Shown: in pieces, positions 1-12,985 of the stretch
Numbering within the stretch: the first letter of the stretch is position 1
Layout of the letters: each line of letters starts with the position of its first letter
Assembly: GCF_905475345.1 (NCBI RefSeq)
Contig: NC_066593.1
Location: 62,001-126,000, forward strand
DNA: 64,000 nucleotides
Direction: 5' to 3'
DNA from: Vespula vulgaris
Taxonomy: Eukaryota > Arthropoda > Insecta > Hymenoptera > Vespidae
Position numbers and translations under genes: made by a program
The notes under the pieces: generated by a model
Databases searched by the model: none
What the model saw: only the letters and a program-made list of their open reading frames with translations
Told to the model about the DNA's origin: nothing

Positions 1-588
1 GCGAGCCAAAAATAATGTAGAAAAGGCAGAAATACGCGTTTTCATCGATTTTCTTTTAGTCGATGTCCCAGAAACGGCGGGAGTCCTCGGCATTATACCA
101 AAGCAAATCTATTTTCGGTAACGCCGGCCGCGTAGGAATGCTCGCGCTGCGCTGCGCCTCGCTGGGTACACGCGACCCTGACAGAGAACTCTTGATCCCT
201 TTGCCGTAAACAAGATTAAAGCTCCAATTATAGAGTTCTTCTGTGTAAATTATTACCCGGCACTTAATCTTTTCCTTTTTATCGTCTATTTTTTTTCTCG
301 TTGCTGCTTTCGTTAAATTACATTGAAAAGTGACGCGATACGTAATCGACGTAATTGTTTTTCTCCTTAATTCGATTCGAAAATGCTTCGCTCGGCTTCA
401 TCGCCTATAAGTCAGTTGACCCTGGCCGAGGAAGAAAGTCGAGACGTCGAAACGCGTGTTGAATCAACGCGCGTGGCGGAGTTGTGGAACTATTTCAAAG
501 CAGCGTGTGTCATTGCGTGCACGCAATATTTAGCCAGTGCCCCTAACGGCAGTCCCGAGTCGGATGTCTGGTGTCGAGTGAGTCAGTG

Positions 589-589
589 C

Positions 590-640
<51 letters not shown>

Positions 641-653
641 GACGACGACGAGA

Positions 654-711
<58 letters not shown>

Positions 712-735
712 CGACAATGACGATGACGACGGCGA
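589..735. repeat. (GAC)n trinucleotide microsatellite
   Basis: About 145 bp of nearly pure GAC/CGA repeat with scattered AAC and GAT interruptions. It reads as poly-aspartate in one forward frame and poly-arginine on the reverse strand. The forward frame opens at 383 and runs to 748, but nothing outside the repeat looks like protein, so I treat this as a repeat and not a gene. Confidence 0.9.
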
Positions 736-1333
736 CTATACCGTCTAGACACCACCACCCCTCGAGTCATCCACTGATTTCCTTGCTCTTTTCCTTCGTC
801 GTGCTTTTGCTACCTTGCGAAACGAGTGAAGTCATTCTTAACTCTGAAAAGCCAGTTTGATCAGAATCTCGCGGAACAAAGTCAAATAAAGTCTCTTATT
901 CATCTGGCGCGTATTCAACGCAACGTATAAACGCACTAATTTACCAATTAAGAGAATTTGTCGACTAGCAACGGTTACAATTTAATGCAACGATTTGTTG
1001 GTTCTAGGTATGAAAGTTGGTAACTTTAAAGGTCCTATCGTATTGAATAATGTGTCGAGTCTCATTCCCGAATATCAGGAAAAATATTGTTTTTTATTCG
1101 GTAACGGTATCTTTCAGAGTTAGAGAATCGAAGCGGGAAGGTAGGAAAGCAATGCACGGGACTCAAGCCCCCAAGGATGTACTCGAGTAACTATAGCAAC
1201 GTAATGGGCCAGGTGAATCATGACCGGGCTTGTAGGTTCGCGTGTGGCACCCTCGAAGAGAACGCGGACCCCTCTTTTACTTGGTTTTATACGGTGCGTA
1301 AAGACACGCATCCCCGGCCAATTATTATGGCGA

Positions 1334-1360
1334 CGCATGCCTCGTCATGCGAGGTATGCG
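1334..1360. other. 11-bp hairpin in a dense unique stretch
   Basis: The arm GCATGCCTCG (1335-1344) and the arm CGAGGTATGC (1350-1359) pair with one G-T wobble around the loop TCATG. C1334 and G1360 extend the stem. It ends a 250-bp unique stretch (about 1120-1375) that has no simple repeats and contains an AATTATTATGG-type AT core. It could be a structured or regulatory element; there is no direct evidence of function. Confidence 0.4.
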
Positions 1361-2985
1361 ATCGATCCCGATAAACGTCGAGTTTTCGAGACTTAATGGA
1401 CGTGTTCTTTTCCGATACGTCGCGTAATCCCTTCGCAACAAACTCGTACCTGTATAAGGAAATCGATCGGTTTTCATTATCGAGAATTGGAATTAAATTT
1501 GTTTCTATCGCCTAGTCTTTCAGCGTTTCAATATATTTTGGTAAAAAATAAGAAATTCGTGGAGAGTCACGGTACGTGATTCACGCGGACGTACCTCTTT
1601 CCTTCGACGCGATCGAAATACGCGCGACGATCGCACGTTGGGTCGCGGTAGCAGGCGACAGGCGTGGCGGATGCGTCTACGCGATTCGTTGGAAAATCGG
1701 TACTTGCGTTGGTCGCCAAGAGTGCCAGGAATAAGCTACGTCGAAGATGAAAGAGAAGGAGGGAACTGAGAGAAGAGCCGAGACGGAAGGAGGGTACGTT
1801 GTATTTAAAACGGGCAATTTCACGAGTCCTTGGCCACTGTAGTGATTTCATCCCCATGAACGGCGGAAGGGCGTTAACTACCCCCTTGTATCTGCTCTCG
1901 CGACAGAAGGGATTCGGCATCTCCTCGCGCCCTAAACGCATCTTGGACGCTTCAACAGGTCTATGAATAAGTTAAAAAGCCGTCGCGCAACAGCGTGTCG
2001 GAAACGTTATGGATTTTTCAAGGAACTTCTTTTCTCTTCCTACGAACGGGAGGAAATTTTTCTTTGAAATTATACATTTCTCCATCTATGTACTTTCATC
2101 TATATGCGGGGATATTAATAATCTATGTCTAGCCGTACGTCAATTTTAGCAATTATTATGTTTTGTTTTCTTTTTTTTTTTCTTTTTTGCTTAGACAAAT
2201 GCTTTTCCACCTCGATGAATTTTTATTATAATTAACACCGATACGCTCCTTATCCACGGATTCTGCAAGAAGCAAAAGTCATAATAGAAAATGAAAGATG
2301 TCGTCGGAGTAGCCAATTTTTATGGCAATTTTCAGCTTGAAACTGTACGCGAAACTGTAATACAATATATAAGTAAATTGAATAGTGCCCAAGAGTCCGA
2401 GATGGAAGAAGGGAACAAGAGGCGCGGAAAAGTCGGACGGATGCAATGAATTTGCATAGAAAGTGCCTCTTAAACGTTTTCCTCGAGTAGCACTCCTCTT
2501 CCACCCTCAATATAGCGTTAAACTCGGGAACAGATTGTTGAGCAAATTCGCTATAAATTTGATATTAAATCGCTCGATGTGTTCGGTAGCCGTAGCACGT
2601 GAATGATCGAATAAATACAATAGTAATGGATGTCCAGCGAGTTTAATTCAACTACATACTACTGCCGTTGTTATTTCATCAAACGGTCACAGTTTCTTTC
2701 GCTCTGGATGAAAAAAATAAATCATACTGTTACGTCGGAAGGACAATGAGATCGATTAATTATTTTTACTCTCGAACATCGTTAGGACCGATCGAGTCCG
2801 AAAATATCTTTGATACGGTGTCATACACGAAATGTCATACACCAAAATAACGATCTATTTCATCGCCTGACAAGGAAATCGTATCGTCGACGCAACACGG
2901 ACGCACACGTAACTTTCAATTTGCTCGATAATCGATTGTCTCCGTCGAACGAGCAAATAGACTTTTGTCGTTTTTATTGTCATTA

Positions 2986-3017
2986 TTATCATCATCATCA
3001 TCATCATCATCATCATC
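2986..3017. repeat. (ATC)n microsatellite
   Basis: About ten tandem ATC units, read as poly-His in one forward frame. No coding support surrounds it. Confidence 0.85.
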
Positions 3018-3474
3018 TATATCCGATCGAGCGTAAGAAAACGGTCTCTCGACCAAGTTTCGATTTAATTGCGTTCTAAATATCATAGCTCGTCCTAGGA
3101 CGCGCGACGGTATGAATATAGGAATATCGAAAAGAGACGGTACGACGGTAACAACTCAACGACTATGCTCCGATCGGCTCCTCTTTTTGTTCGGGGAGAG
3201 CGCGACAACGGTAATTAATGAAATCTTACGGGCGCGTACCTACGAGTCGCTTCGGTGGGGTCCGTACGAATCATAGGCCGTACCGCCGACATACCATATG
3301 GTCGATGTTCAAAGGCTCCGTTAGAACGCGCGCATTAACCTACGATGGGTGTCCATAGCGACGTTCACGGGCGTTACCTCCGCGATATTCGAATACTTAC
3401 GTCGAATTTCTACCCTTTGAACTTTTCAACGGAAAGTGATTCCTAACGAAATATCCGATTTCGTAGAAAACGTG

Positions 3475-3489
3475 GGGGGGGGAGGGAGA

Positions 3490-3515
<26 letters not shown>
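3475..3515. repeat. G-run followed by (GA)n microsatellite
   Basis: A nine-G run is followed by GGAG and then an uninterrupted GA repeat. GA/CT arrays of this kind recur through the window and could in principle bind GAGA-type factors. Confidence 0.85.
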
Positions 3516-3521
<6 letters not shown>

Positions 3522-5533
3522 GGAAAACGCAGATGGAAGCGCGAGGGGAAGGCGACCGAGGGGATGGAAAAAGAAAGTTAGTTGAAAAATAAAAAATGTT
3601 TCGTCTCTCAGTCACGATTATAGTCGCAAGTAGAAGAGACAGAAAGAGCATGTAATTTTCATGACGTTTTTCGGCCTCGACTTGAATTATTCTATCGGCA
3701 AAGTTGTGCGAGGGTTTCTGCATTATCTTCATTGTTTGAATTTGAAAAATTAGTTTAATCTACCATCATTCGTGGGGAAAGAGAAAGTTTGAATCGCGCG
3801 GTCGAGCTATCCCCCGGCAGCGAAAAATACCTCCTGCCTTCACCTGTCTCATAAGTTCGATCGATGTAATTGAGCGCCTATGGACATGAAACGACCAATG
3901 GGAATGGGTATGGGACTTTGATACATCGGGATGATGTAGAACGAAAGTGTAAAGTCCGTAAATAAATACAGTTAGTCGAATAAATTATACGATAATGGAC
4001 GTCGGATTTATAATGTGAGATTTACGTTTCTTCTTTTTTACAAATACCTTTCCTTTCTCGCGCGCGTACGATGTCTCTGCAAAAAAAAGAAAAAAAACGG
4101 GGTTTAAACGTAGGTACGATAGATGGATATGCATGTAAGTATTTTACGTGCGTACGTAAGGACGCGAGGAAGGCTCGCGTATCAGAAAAGGGACGCACGA
4201 GCTCTCCGACTCTGAAACAAAGTAGCAGAATTTTAAATTTCAAACAAGTTCGATTTTTCGATGAAATAATGATGCCGTGACGAGACAGTCGACCGCGACG
4301 AGGGGTTCGCGGAGGGCAGTCGTTTTAAAATGAAATTTACTGCACGTACGTTTACCGCCGTACGTTCGAGCAGGCATGATCGAGCAGCTCGATGTATAAT
4401 CCTTCTAATTGCAGGTATACTTTCAATTAGAGCTTTTAGGTACGCTGTCGCACAAGAACGTAAGAGGAAAAAGTCGGGTCGGATCGGATCGAAGTATCGA
4501 GCGACGCTCGTTTTCGCCCGCTCGGATAATTTTAATGAAAGTCGATACCTTTCGATTCGAGCCGGTATCTCCGCGCGAACGTACGCGTTACTTAAGCGTT
4601 CCCCTGGCTTTCTTCTCTCATCGTCAGCCTCGTCCTCTCCCTTTTCGCTTTCTTTCGTAGGTTGCCGAGCGAGACGCACCCCTCTCGTCCACGAGCACAG
4701 AGACGAGCTCGTGCCCCTCGGCCTCACCTGCCCTTTCGTACGCGACCGACACCCCTCCCCTTTCCCCTCGATTCCCCTCGGACCAGGTGATGACTCACCC
4801 CGTGACTCCTCTCTAAAAGGAAGAAGGGGGATACTCCGATTCGGCGCCTCCGCGTGCCGCAATTTGGGCTCTCCTTGCGACTGGGCTTGATTTATACGCC
4901 CATATCGAAGCTTTCTTGATTTATCAACGAAACGATAGGTTCGCATACGAGTTCGCAACGCGAGTAAGACGCGTGAACCTTCAATCAAATTTCTCTTCTT
5001 TCGATCGATTCGAGCTATCGCGATAACCGAGGTAGGTACCAAGAGCGCTCTAACGTCGAAACGAAGTCAAAGTGGAAATGGACGTATATTTCATAATTGC
5101 GACGTCTGTGCGTGTCTCAAGCATTCCTCGAACGCGTACCGAGCTGCTCATTCCGCATTTAGACGCGACGCTCGTCCCAAAGATATTTCGGTCTGACTCG
5201 GTCTATAACGTAAACGATTAGAGAGTACCTACCTATGTATACGATGGAAATAAACGTTAGCGTTCCTATCGATTCGATAGTTCGCTTCGCGCACGGAGAG
5301 GGATCGGTATCTCTCGGTGCCAGCGGTCGTTTTCAAGTTCGGGTATAAAGAGAAAAGAAAATGTAAAGATGAGGAAGAAGCGGGAGAAGGAGAAGAAAAA
5401 GAGAATAAGACCTGCCTGTCGCGTGCCTCCGTGTAACACCTAACGAGCGCGTTTTATTTGCGCAACGACCCTCGGCGAAGAGGTCCCGGCCCTAAGGAAG
5501 GGAGACGTAATCTTTCTTCCATTCAAGGGCTCA

Positions 5534-5550
5534 CGTCCTTAGAAAGGACG
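5534..5550. other. Perfect 7-bp hairpin
   Basis: CGTCCTT and AAGGACG form a perfect stem around an AGA loop. The stem lies in a GC-rich unique stretch (about 5450-5600) where CCTTAGAA also occurs twice. Function unknown. Confidence 0.4.
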
Positions 5551-7049
5551 CTCACCCTTAGAAGCCCGTGTAAGAAGGGAACTTTAGTTTGGTGTTGACT
5601 AGAAGACCGGAAGTTGCCGCTGTGCTTTCGTGCCTACTCCTTGTAACTTACACGCATTTACGACACGCGTCCACGCGTGTCTGCGGTCGTTTATTGCGAA
5701 GGTTCGGTAGGCTTGAAAGAAAGAGGAGGAGAAGAGAAGGAGGAAAAAAGGAAGAATGAATGGGCGGCGGCACTTGCCGAAGGGGAAGGAAGCAGGTTAA
5801 GTAAAAAGGTGTCGTATTCTTCTTACGAATCCTTCGATCGTACGAATGTAGAACAAGAATGTTTCGAGAATACTCGAAGCGCATTTCTTTCACTTTTTTC
5901 TCTCTCTTTGCTTGTTCGTTCCCTTTTTATTTTTCTATCCCCTGTCATCGAGAAGCATATCGATTTCGTATTAACGGTGAAAGAAAAGGAAGAAGAGATA
6001 AGAAGGAGGAGGAATATGACGAGGACGCGCACATGCGTGGCATCGTCCACGTGGATCCCGGGCCATGAATGAAGCGGACGTAATACGACCTGCGTCGAGA
6101 AACCATAAAGATGCTCCCTCGTGCTCCGATGTACCAAGAAGGCGCAAGGTTGGAACGAAACCGTGCGGAACGAACTTGGATTCCTCGACCGAGGAATTCG
6201 ATCGAGAATAAACGCATTCCGCTCGCTATTGTCTCCCATCATCGACATCGAGATGCAAGAGATTTTAGCCGTCGGCGATACTTCGTCCAGCGATACTCGC
6301 AATTTTGCGCTCGTTCGCGTCCCAAGCTCGTAAAATTACGTTGGAGGATTTGGAATTTTCGATCGAGTCGATTAGAACGAAAGTGACAATTAAAAGGAAC
6401 AATTGTTATCGCTCCCGGGAACGTTTTCACGTACACAAACGCGCACATCTGTTCGACGCGCGCTCACGCGTCCCGAAAGGATTGTCCAGGTGGCCGCACA
6501 GACCTCCAGATTTCAGCTTGCCGTTTCACCTCACTGCGCCCCTTTAGAGGTGCTTGCCGACCCCTCGTTCGACGAAACCACTTTCACGGACGCAAACGAC
6601 ACGACGATTTTCGCTCGAGCAAACCGAGAAACGTTGTTCTTTACCGGAAGTGTTGGGAAAGGATGTAAATATAAATAGGAAACTTGCCTACGAAGATCCA
6701 TCGAGAGATCCACGAACGGTAAAGTTTAGATCTTGATTTTGTTATCAGACCTCGAACGGATCTCGAACGGAAAGAGATTCCTTGGAAAGTACGAAAGAGG
6801 CGACCTCGGAGTGATTCCATCGTGTTACGTCAGTATTACGTACGACAAATCGAATTTTCTCGCGTATCCAGCAGCGATACGACGGTGTATTCCGGGCTAA
6901 AATCACTCGTCTGTATCAGCCGTCTGCACCACCCGTCCATACGACACCCCTCGAGGTGAGGGTACGAGGCCGCGGTAGGGAAAAAAAAGAGACGAGAGAT
7001 CGACTAGCGGGGCGAGAGGGAGGGTTTGAGGGTTTCAGGGAGAGAGAGA

Positions 7050-7080
7050 GGGAGGGAGGGAGGGAGGGAGGGAGGGAGGA
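7050..7080. repeat. (GGGA)n microsatellite
   Basis: About seven GGGA units follow a GA tract. The purine-rich strand is the plus strand. Confidence 0.85.
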
Positions 7081-7943
7081 GAGAAAGGGCAGCTGCCCGG
7101 ACTCGATGCTGCACAGCTTTCTGCCTAACAATACGCACCGCCACAATGCACGATTTTCGCCTTTGTTTGTTCGCTCGCGCTCCTGCTAGTGCCGCACGCG
7201 TCCTACACGAATGAGTGCCTTCCTAGAGCTTGTGGCGTGTGCCCATGTCCTACGGGACGCTGCCACGAGGCCCTTTGCACTTTCCTTCTTTCTCTTTGCC
7301 TCCCCCTCTTACCTTTCATCTTTTTTCTCGTACGCGCCGTTTTAAGGATACCTTGTTTGGATAACGTCCACGAGAATTAATTACAGTCTTACGGCTCCTA
7401 CAGACGACGAATTCAACGAATTCCTTTATTTGGAAATCCACGCGAGTTCTATCCGAACCGAAGATATCTCTTTCATCTTTTTTCCTTGCGGCAACGTTTG
7501 CGCTTTCCTTCTATTTAACAAGGAAAACTAAAACTGCTTTTTCGCGATTCGCTTCGTTTGATCTAAAAGAAATGAAGTCGTATGGAAACAACGAGGCAAT
7601 TACTTGCATACTTATAGCTACGTGTACGCTAATAGCGGAAACCGACGGCCGAGGAAAGATAGCTAGGTTTATCTTCGATACCGATCGTCGAGCTAATTAA
7701 TTAATAGCTAAGCATCGTAACGCGATACGCGCTTGTAAACATTGCACCATATGGGACATATAATCTACGTACGCAGATGTACGCAGATCGATTGTTAGCG
7801 CACATTTGCATAACTTGACGCCTTTTTTTGAGTCGACGAGATAACGAACGAGAGTGGGATCGTTATTCGATGAGCTTACGTTTATTAAAGCTTCATCCCT
7901 CGCTAATTTGGAAAGGCTATTTGAACGTTCGTTCAGGAATCTC

Positions 7944-8000
7944 CCGATAGAATCCCCGATAGAATCCTCGATAGTATCGCCGATAGAATCCACGATATCC
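7944..8000. repeat. 12-bp tandem repeat with GATA cores
   Basis: The unit CCGATAGAATCC occurs at 7944, 7956 and 7980. A diverged copy, TCGATAGTATCG, lies at 7968 and a partial copy starts at 7992. Because the unit is a multiple of three it stays open on both strands: forward it reads PIES-type repeats, reverse DSIG-type repeats within a 163-codon frame (8188 down to 7697). Neither frame resembles a known protein. Each unit contains a GATA core. Confidence 0.85.
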
Positions 8001-8827
8001 AGACGTCGTTGGCTCGTTCGTGTAATTAGCGTAGACGCAATTAACTTAATGAGAAACGCGCGCGTGTTTAATCGCGGAAATGTATTCGTCCTCTTAGAAC
8101 ATACAGCAGCAAATCCGTATACCCTTCGGTGTACGCGTAAAGAGAGCTTATGCGATGTTATCGATAGATAACGGTCTACGTTTCCCATATGCGCGCGACT
8201 ATACTACATCATTTCGAATGAAAGAAACGACATATGCGTGAGACTTTCGATCGAAAGGAGAAACCCGATTAAGAAGGGAGAAAGTTTCTTATGGAATCAT
8301 CGTGAGAACAGAGACGAATCTTCTAGAGAGGCGAATGCTTTGGGCCGAGTCACGCGAAAGAACAACATTTCCTAAATTCTAACTGGACATTGTTCTCGCG
8401 CGATTAGTTTCACCGCGTACCTTTAATTCGTACGCGAGCTCCGTTCTCGCGTGTCAGAATGTTCGAAACGGTATCACGAGACGCGCATTTATATACCTTG
8501 TAGAAACGGCGAGCGAAAGTTAAGCGAGCAACGAGGAAAGCAGTTTGGACGAGTCGCGGCGCGGAAATGAAGAATAAGCTTCGCACCTTGCATCTCCATT
8601 ACATTGCGATTTATAATCTCGATGGCTTCTCGACGACTCGAGAGGTCGGTATGCGTTCTTTGTGCGTGTACGTTCCCTTCAAGAAAAGCCCCCAAGGTGG
8701 AAGGTGACGCTTTGTAAACACCGTCGGAGTTCTAAAGATTTTACACGATCGGTCCACCTTGAGCCTGGTGCGCGACTCTGCTTCAATACAACCTGCTTTC
8801 CGTCCCATCTTATGACGTACTACGACG

Positions 8828-8837
8828 ATGACGTCAT
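8828..8837. promoter_or_regulatory. CRE-like palindrome
   Basis: ATGACGTCAT is a perfect 10-bp palindrome containing the full CREB/ATF site TGACGTCA. A TGTAAACA forkhead-type motif lies about 115 bp upstream, in the same unique stretch. No nearby gene is recognised, so this is only a candidate enhancer site. Confidence 0.35.
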
Positions 8838-9460
8838 GTTACTTACCAAACCACACGTAGTCTTGAAAGACGGTCGAATGCGTGCCTCGAAAGACTTATG
8901 ACGTTCTCTAAGAGTTCCATTGGCGTAAGACACGAGAAAAGAAATTTTCGCAGAAACGCGAGAAGTTGGTCGATCGTGAAAGAGAACGGAGACAAATGGG
9001 GAGAAGAAAGTTGTCTTCGGAGGTTGGAAGAACCGTGTCGTAGGTTAAAGTGACACGCTTAAGAAGAAAGAAATTCGCTACCCCAATCAAAATTTCGGAC
9101 GGTCTTAGTCGACGAAGGAGCAAGTAAAGAACCAAAGGACGTAGTTAAGCCTATGGTCGGGACAGCCGTCTCTCTCTCTCTCTTTCTTCCCTCTTCCAAT
9201 CGCAGCGCTCCTGTTTCGAAGCCACGAGGCTACCCTCTCCTCCTGCCCCTACTTTCATCCTTTTTTATATTCCTGCATTGTATGGATCTACGACTGCAGC
9301 TGTCCATAGGGCCCCCGCCCCAATATATACCCCCATAAGAGAGCCACGTCACACCACCTGGCCCTATCTGCATGTGTGTACCGAAGGAGGGAAGAGGGGA
9401 AAGGCGAGTCGGCTCGAGCACTACTACCGTTTATAGGAACTTCTCTACTTGCACCGGGCT

Positions 9461-9496
9461 ACGCACGCACGCACGCTCGCACGCACGCACGCACGC
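9461..9496. repeat. (ACGC)n microsatellite
   Basis: Tandem ACGC units with one CTCGC interruption. Confidence 0.85.
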
Positions 9497-12357
9497 GTAT
9501 GCGTCTCTCCGTTCGTATTCCATCGTATCCGATCGTATCCTCCTCGGCACGTGTGCATTTTCACACACGAGCGCCCCTCGGTGGTCGTCCTATAGATACG
9601 GCTGTGTGCGCGCATGTTTAGACAAGAACGAAAAAGTATACAACTAACTAAGCGATGCCAATCCGAAGAATTTCTTTGCAACGGAGATGGAGCTCATCTT
9701 TGGATATCTTTATATCCAGCTGGTGCGACAACACCATTGAGATCATGGGGTACACCCGTGTATCTGTGCGTGTCCAAGATATAGTTACTAGAGCGCGTAT
9801 CTTATTTCCATGCATTTTCATAGATAAGATCTTGAAAGCACGTGGCGAAACGCGCGTGCGTTATTGCCGACAACAGAATAATCCGATGGACTTAGGAGGG
9901 CGAAAGGGTCGCGACACGCGCTCGTTCCTTGTCCGAGTCATTTTTATTGGTTTTCCTCAAATATAAATTTGTGGGATATTCCGAGCTGACGTCGACATCG
10001 TTAGCGTATTAAAAATGTTTAGCCCTAGTACGCGTCGTAGGAAAATATAAGATACGACGATCGAAAGGCCGAGTAGACTGGTTTTGATGCAGGTGCAACC
10101 AATGGACATAGGTAGGCAGTGGACATGTATTTTGAGATAAAAACGTTCTTCCCATTTTAGCTCGAGTAAGACGAGCGATAAATGTTCCGAATGGAAAGCT
10201 AAAAACCAAAGTTAAACTACTACCTATCGACTTATCGCATATCGTTGAAAATTAGTTTACCGATACGTACATATATAGTCTGTTCTTATCAAACGACGAC
10301 CTTTACGTCGTTGCACGCGAACGACGGACGCGTCCTACGACGCCTTGATAATTTTATTTGACAGGGGTATCGCGGCTCGAAAATAAATTCGATTAGCTCG
10401 ACTATGCGCGTAGCTACGAAGGGATGTTTCCCTTATCGCGAATTTACTCGTACGGACGCTACACCACGGACATGTGACAAAAGTGAATTTTTTCTGAATT
10501 ACGAGAAAGCATCCAATTTATTGATGATATCGAAATTAGTGAAACAGCTGGTACGATGTTCGGCAGTTCGTAATAGTTTCCTGGCGCTTCTTCGGTAACG
10601 ATCGGGCCGATATCGAGTTGGCCGTTTTCGAGCAAGACGCATCTGTGCGTAAGCTTTCGATGATGCGGGCAAGCAACGGAATAAAAAGGAAAGAGAGAAG
10701 GGCAACGTCGAGAGCCGGTGGAAAACGCAGGAATCGTCGCCTCCTCGAGGACAATGCGGCAAATAGAATCGAACGGCGGGTTCGCCTCGCCGCGTCGTCC
10801 CGTCGAGTCGATCGAGCAAAAATAAAAGAGACTCTTGGCGCATCGCCGGACGAACGAACGCCTAGCGCTGGTTAAGTCTATCTATAGCTAAAGGATAAAA
10901 GTCTATCGATCGAAGTTGAGGAAATCGACTCGGCGCTTTTTCGATTCGATTCCAATGGTTTCCCATTGCTCTTTATCCCGGTGTCTCTCCCCGCCTCGGC
11001 CCGTAAAAGTCGAATCGAATGGAAAAGTGTCTGACGGGAGAAATTCCTCGTATCCTAGATGCCGAACGGATAGTCTCCCCGGCCCCTTTATGCAACCGAC
11101 AAAAATGATTGCGCTCTCCTACTCGATGCTTCTTCCTTCGACCTTCGGCGATGCGTAAGTATAGGAGTCCGTCCCTTTTTTATCGAGACGGGGGTTGCGT
11201 CCACTTACGCATCTGTCCACCAGCATCCCTTCGTAAATAGTGCGTAGAGCGCGCAGCGGGAGCACCGTCGAGGTTCCCCGTCGCACCATTGGCCACATGC
11301 CGAGCGTGTCTGGTCACCGCTATCGCCAACGACGACCGCAGGAAAAGACTCCGTCTGAGATCTTAATCATCGGATTGGAACAACCCTCGGGAGTTATCGG
11401 AGTCGGTGGAAACGTTGTCACGCCTCAAAGACCGATATTGCTTTCTCTTTCCAAGACGGGCAATGGATATTAAAACGAAACCTGAATAGAAAATGTCGAG
11501 TGTGGATCTTGAGGAAGGAACAGAGACGTCGACGACGTCAAAATGGCTTTCCATCTTAGCGATCGTACGATAACTCGGAGCCGGCCGTCTTCGTAACGTC
11601 GTTCCGTAACTGCGTACGTCGTTCATAAATACGGATCATTGAAATACGTATATCGACGGGCATAGGGGTAGAACGTTACCAGCGGGCGGACCGATCCAAA
11701 ACTTGTTCGAAACTCTCGCGAAAGACTTTGAAGTGGCCGTGTAGGTAACCGTTTGCCATCTATACGGGCTCCACGATTTACCTGTAAGCTTTGGAATATG
11801 GATTCTCTTCGAGTGCGCCTGAGGGATCGTATCTGCGGGTAGATTATATTTTCATTTAAATATAAGCTTCTCGAGCTATCTCGATCGAATCGAGATTACC
11901 TTCTTCTCCGTTCACCCTAGTAACTTGTTTTATTTTCACAAGAGAAAGGACACGCTCATTTTTCTCCAATTACGATCTTTAGACGTTAATTGTCTCTATA
12001 ATTGATAAGTCAAATAATTGATAAGTCTATCCGACCTATTGAATTATCACTCTCATCGTAATTCAACGAGTAAGAAAATCAATCGCTCGAACTATCGATC
12101 GTATTCTATAATATCTACGTAAGAAAAGATATCTTTTCTTGGAAAAAGAAACGTCGGAAATTATCGTATCAAAATTCGTTATTCGGAATAGTGGAAAGGT
12201 AGCTGTAAAGAAAGTCGGTAATGTAATATTTCGTAATTGTTATAGGAAGAAGAGAAGGAAAGAGAGAAGGATCCGTCCCGGTAAATGACTAGTTATTAGC
12301 GTCAACTTCACTCAAGACGGCTATGAAAAATTACCTCCCTCGCTTCGTACCTTCGTC

Positions 12358-12360
<3 letters not shown>

Positions 12361-12407
<47 letters not shown>
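12361..12407. repeat. (CT)n microsatellite
   Basis: About 47 bp of uninterrupted CT, one of the longest pure dinucleotide runs in the window. Shorter GA arrays follow at about 12795-12830 and 13298-13321. Confidence 0.95.
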
Positions 12408-12408
<1 letters not shown>

Positions 12409-12934
12409 AGGAAATTGAACCTTATCAAGGTTTTCTTGAACGCTCAAGCACTCTGTTAAGAATATTGCGAATTGTTACGTGCCGATCAATCTCGTCAAAA
12501 GATATGGATCTCAAGTTCCTTTGGTAATTAGATAACCAACGGACATGCCGCCTTGATTGCAATTAAAATTCTTAACGTCGATAAACTTTTAATTGAAGTT
12601 TATTAGCACAGAGGGAGCGGAACTGGTGTGGCCTTAATTGTTTTCTCCAGTTTTCGGTACTTTATCGAATGTCGTTGACGTTTATTTTTTCCCGAAATTT
12701 TTCGATTTCTCAATGCGATCGGCGATCGATATCTGATATCACGCGATAATTCTCGAAACGGAGTTTGTTTTATCGATGGAAAAGCTCGAAGGGAGAGAGA
12801 GAGCGAGAGAGAGAGAGAGAGAGAGAGAGATAAACGACCCCCTCGGGGTGTTCTCGGAGGGTTCTCAAATATTATATTTATCCGGATCCTAATTATGAAC
12901 CGCCGAGTATCAAATGAAGCCCTTGATGCCCTCC

Positions 12935-12985
12935 CTACGGTAATGGCACTTGTACGGTGTCCTATAGTGGATTACTTTACCGTAG
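12935..12985. other. Inverted repeat, possible hairpin
   Basis: CTACGGTAA (12935-12943) pairs perfectly with TTACCGTAG (12977-12985). Inside, CACT and AGTG can extend the fold to leave a 15-nt terminal loop. It sits in a repeat-free unique stretch with a forward frame at 12895-13164 that I cannot assign. The hairpin is too short and irregular to call a microRNA precursor. Confidence 0.35.

Larger units (their letters stand above)
1..6880. other. Gene-free, CpG-rich stretch
   Basis: No reading frame here resembles a known protein. The longest open frames (up to about 270 codons) are arginine- and serine-rich, overlap one another on both strands, and are what CpG-rich DNA with few TAA/TAG codons gives by chance. 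The stretch holds a long GAC repeat, an ATC repeat, a GA repeat and a few hairpins, listed separately. It may be intergenic or an intron of a gene extending left of the window; the sequence does not decide. Confidence 0.6.

Noticed and set aside
383..748. Forward frame ending in a long poly-Asp tract
   Set aside because: The acidic tail is a GAC microsatellite. The remaining 70 residues have no family features, and the opposite strand is also open across the repeat.
4233..5042. 269-residue minus-strand frame
   Set aside because: Arg/Ser/Pro-rich, with overlapping frames open on the other strand. Typical chance frame in CpG-rich DNA; no domain recognised.
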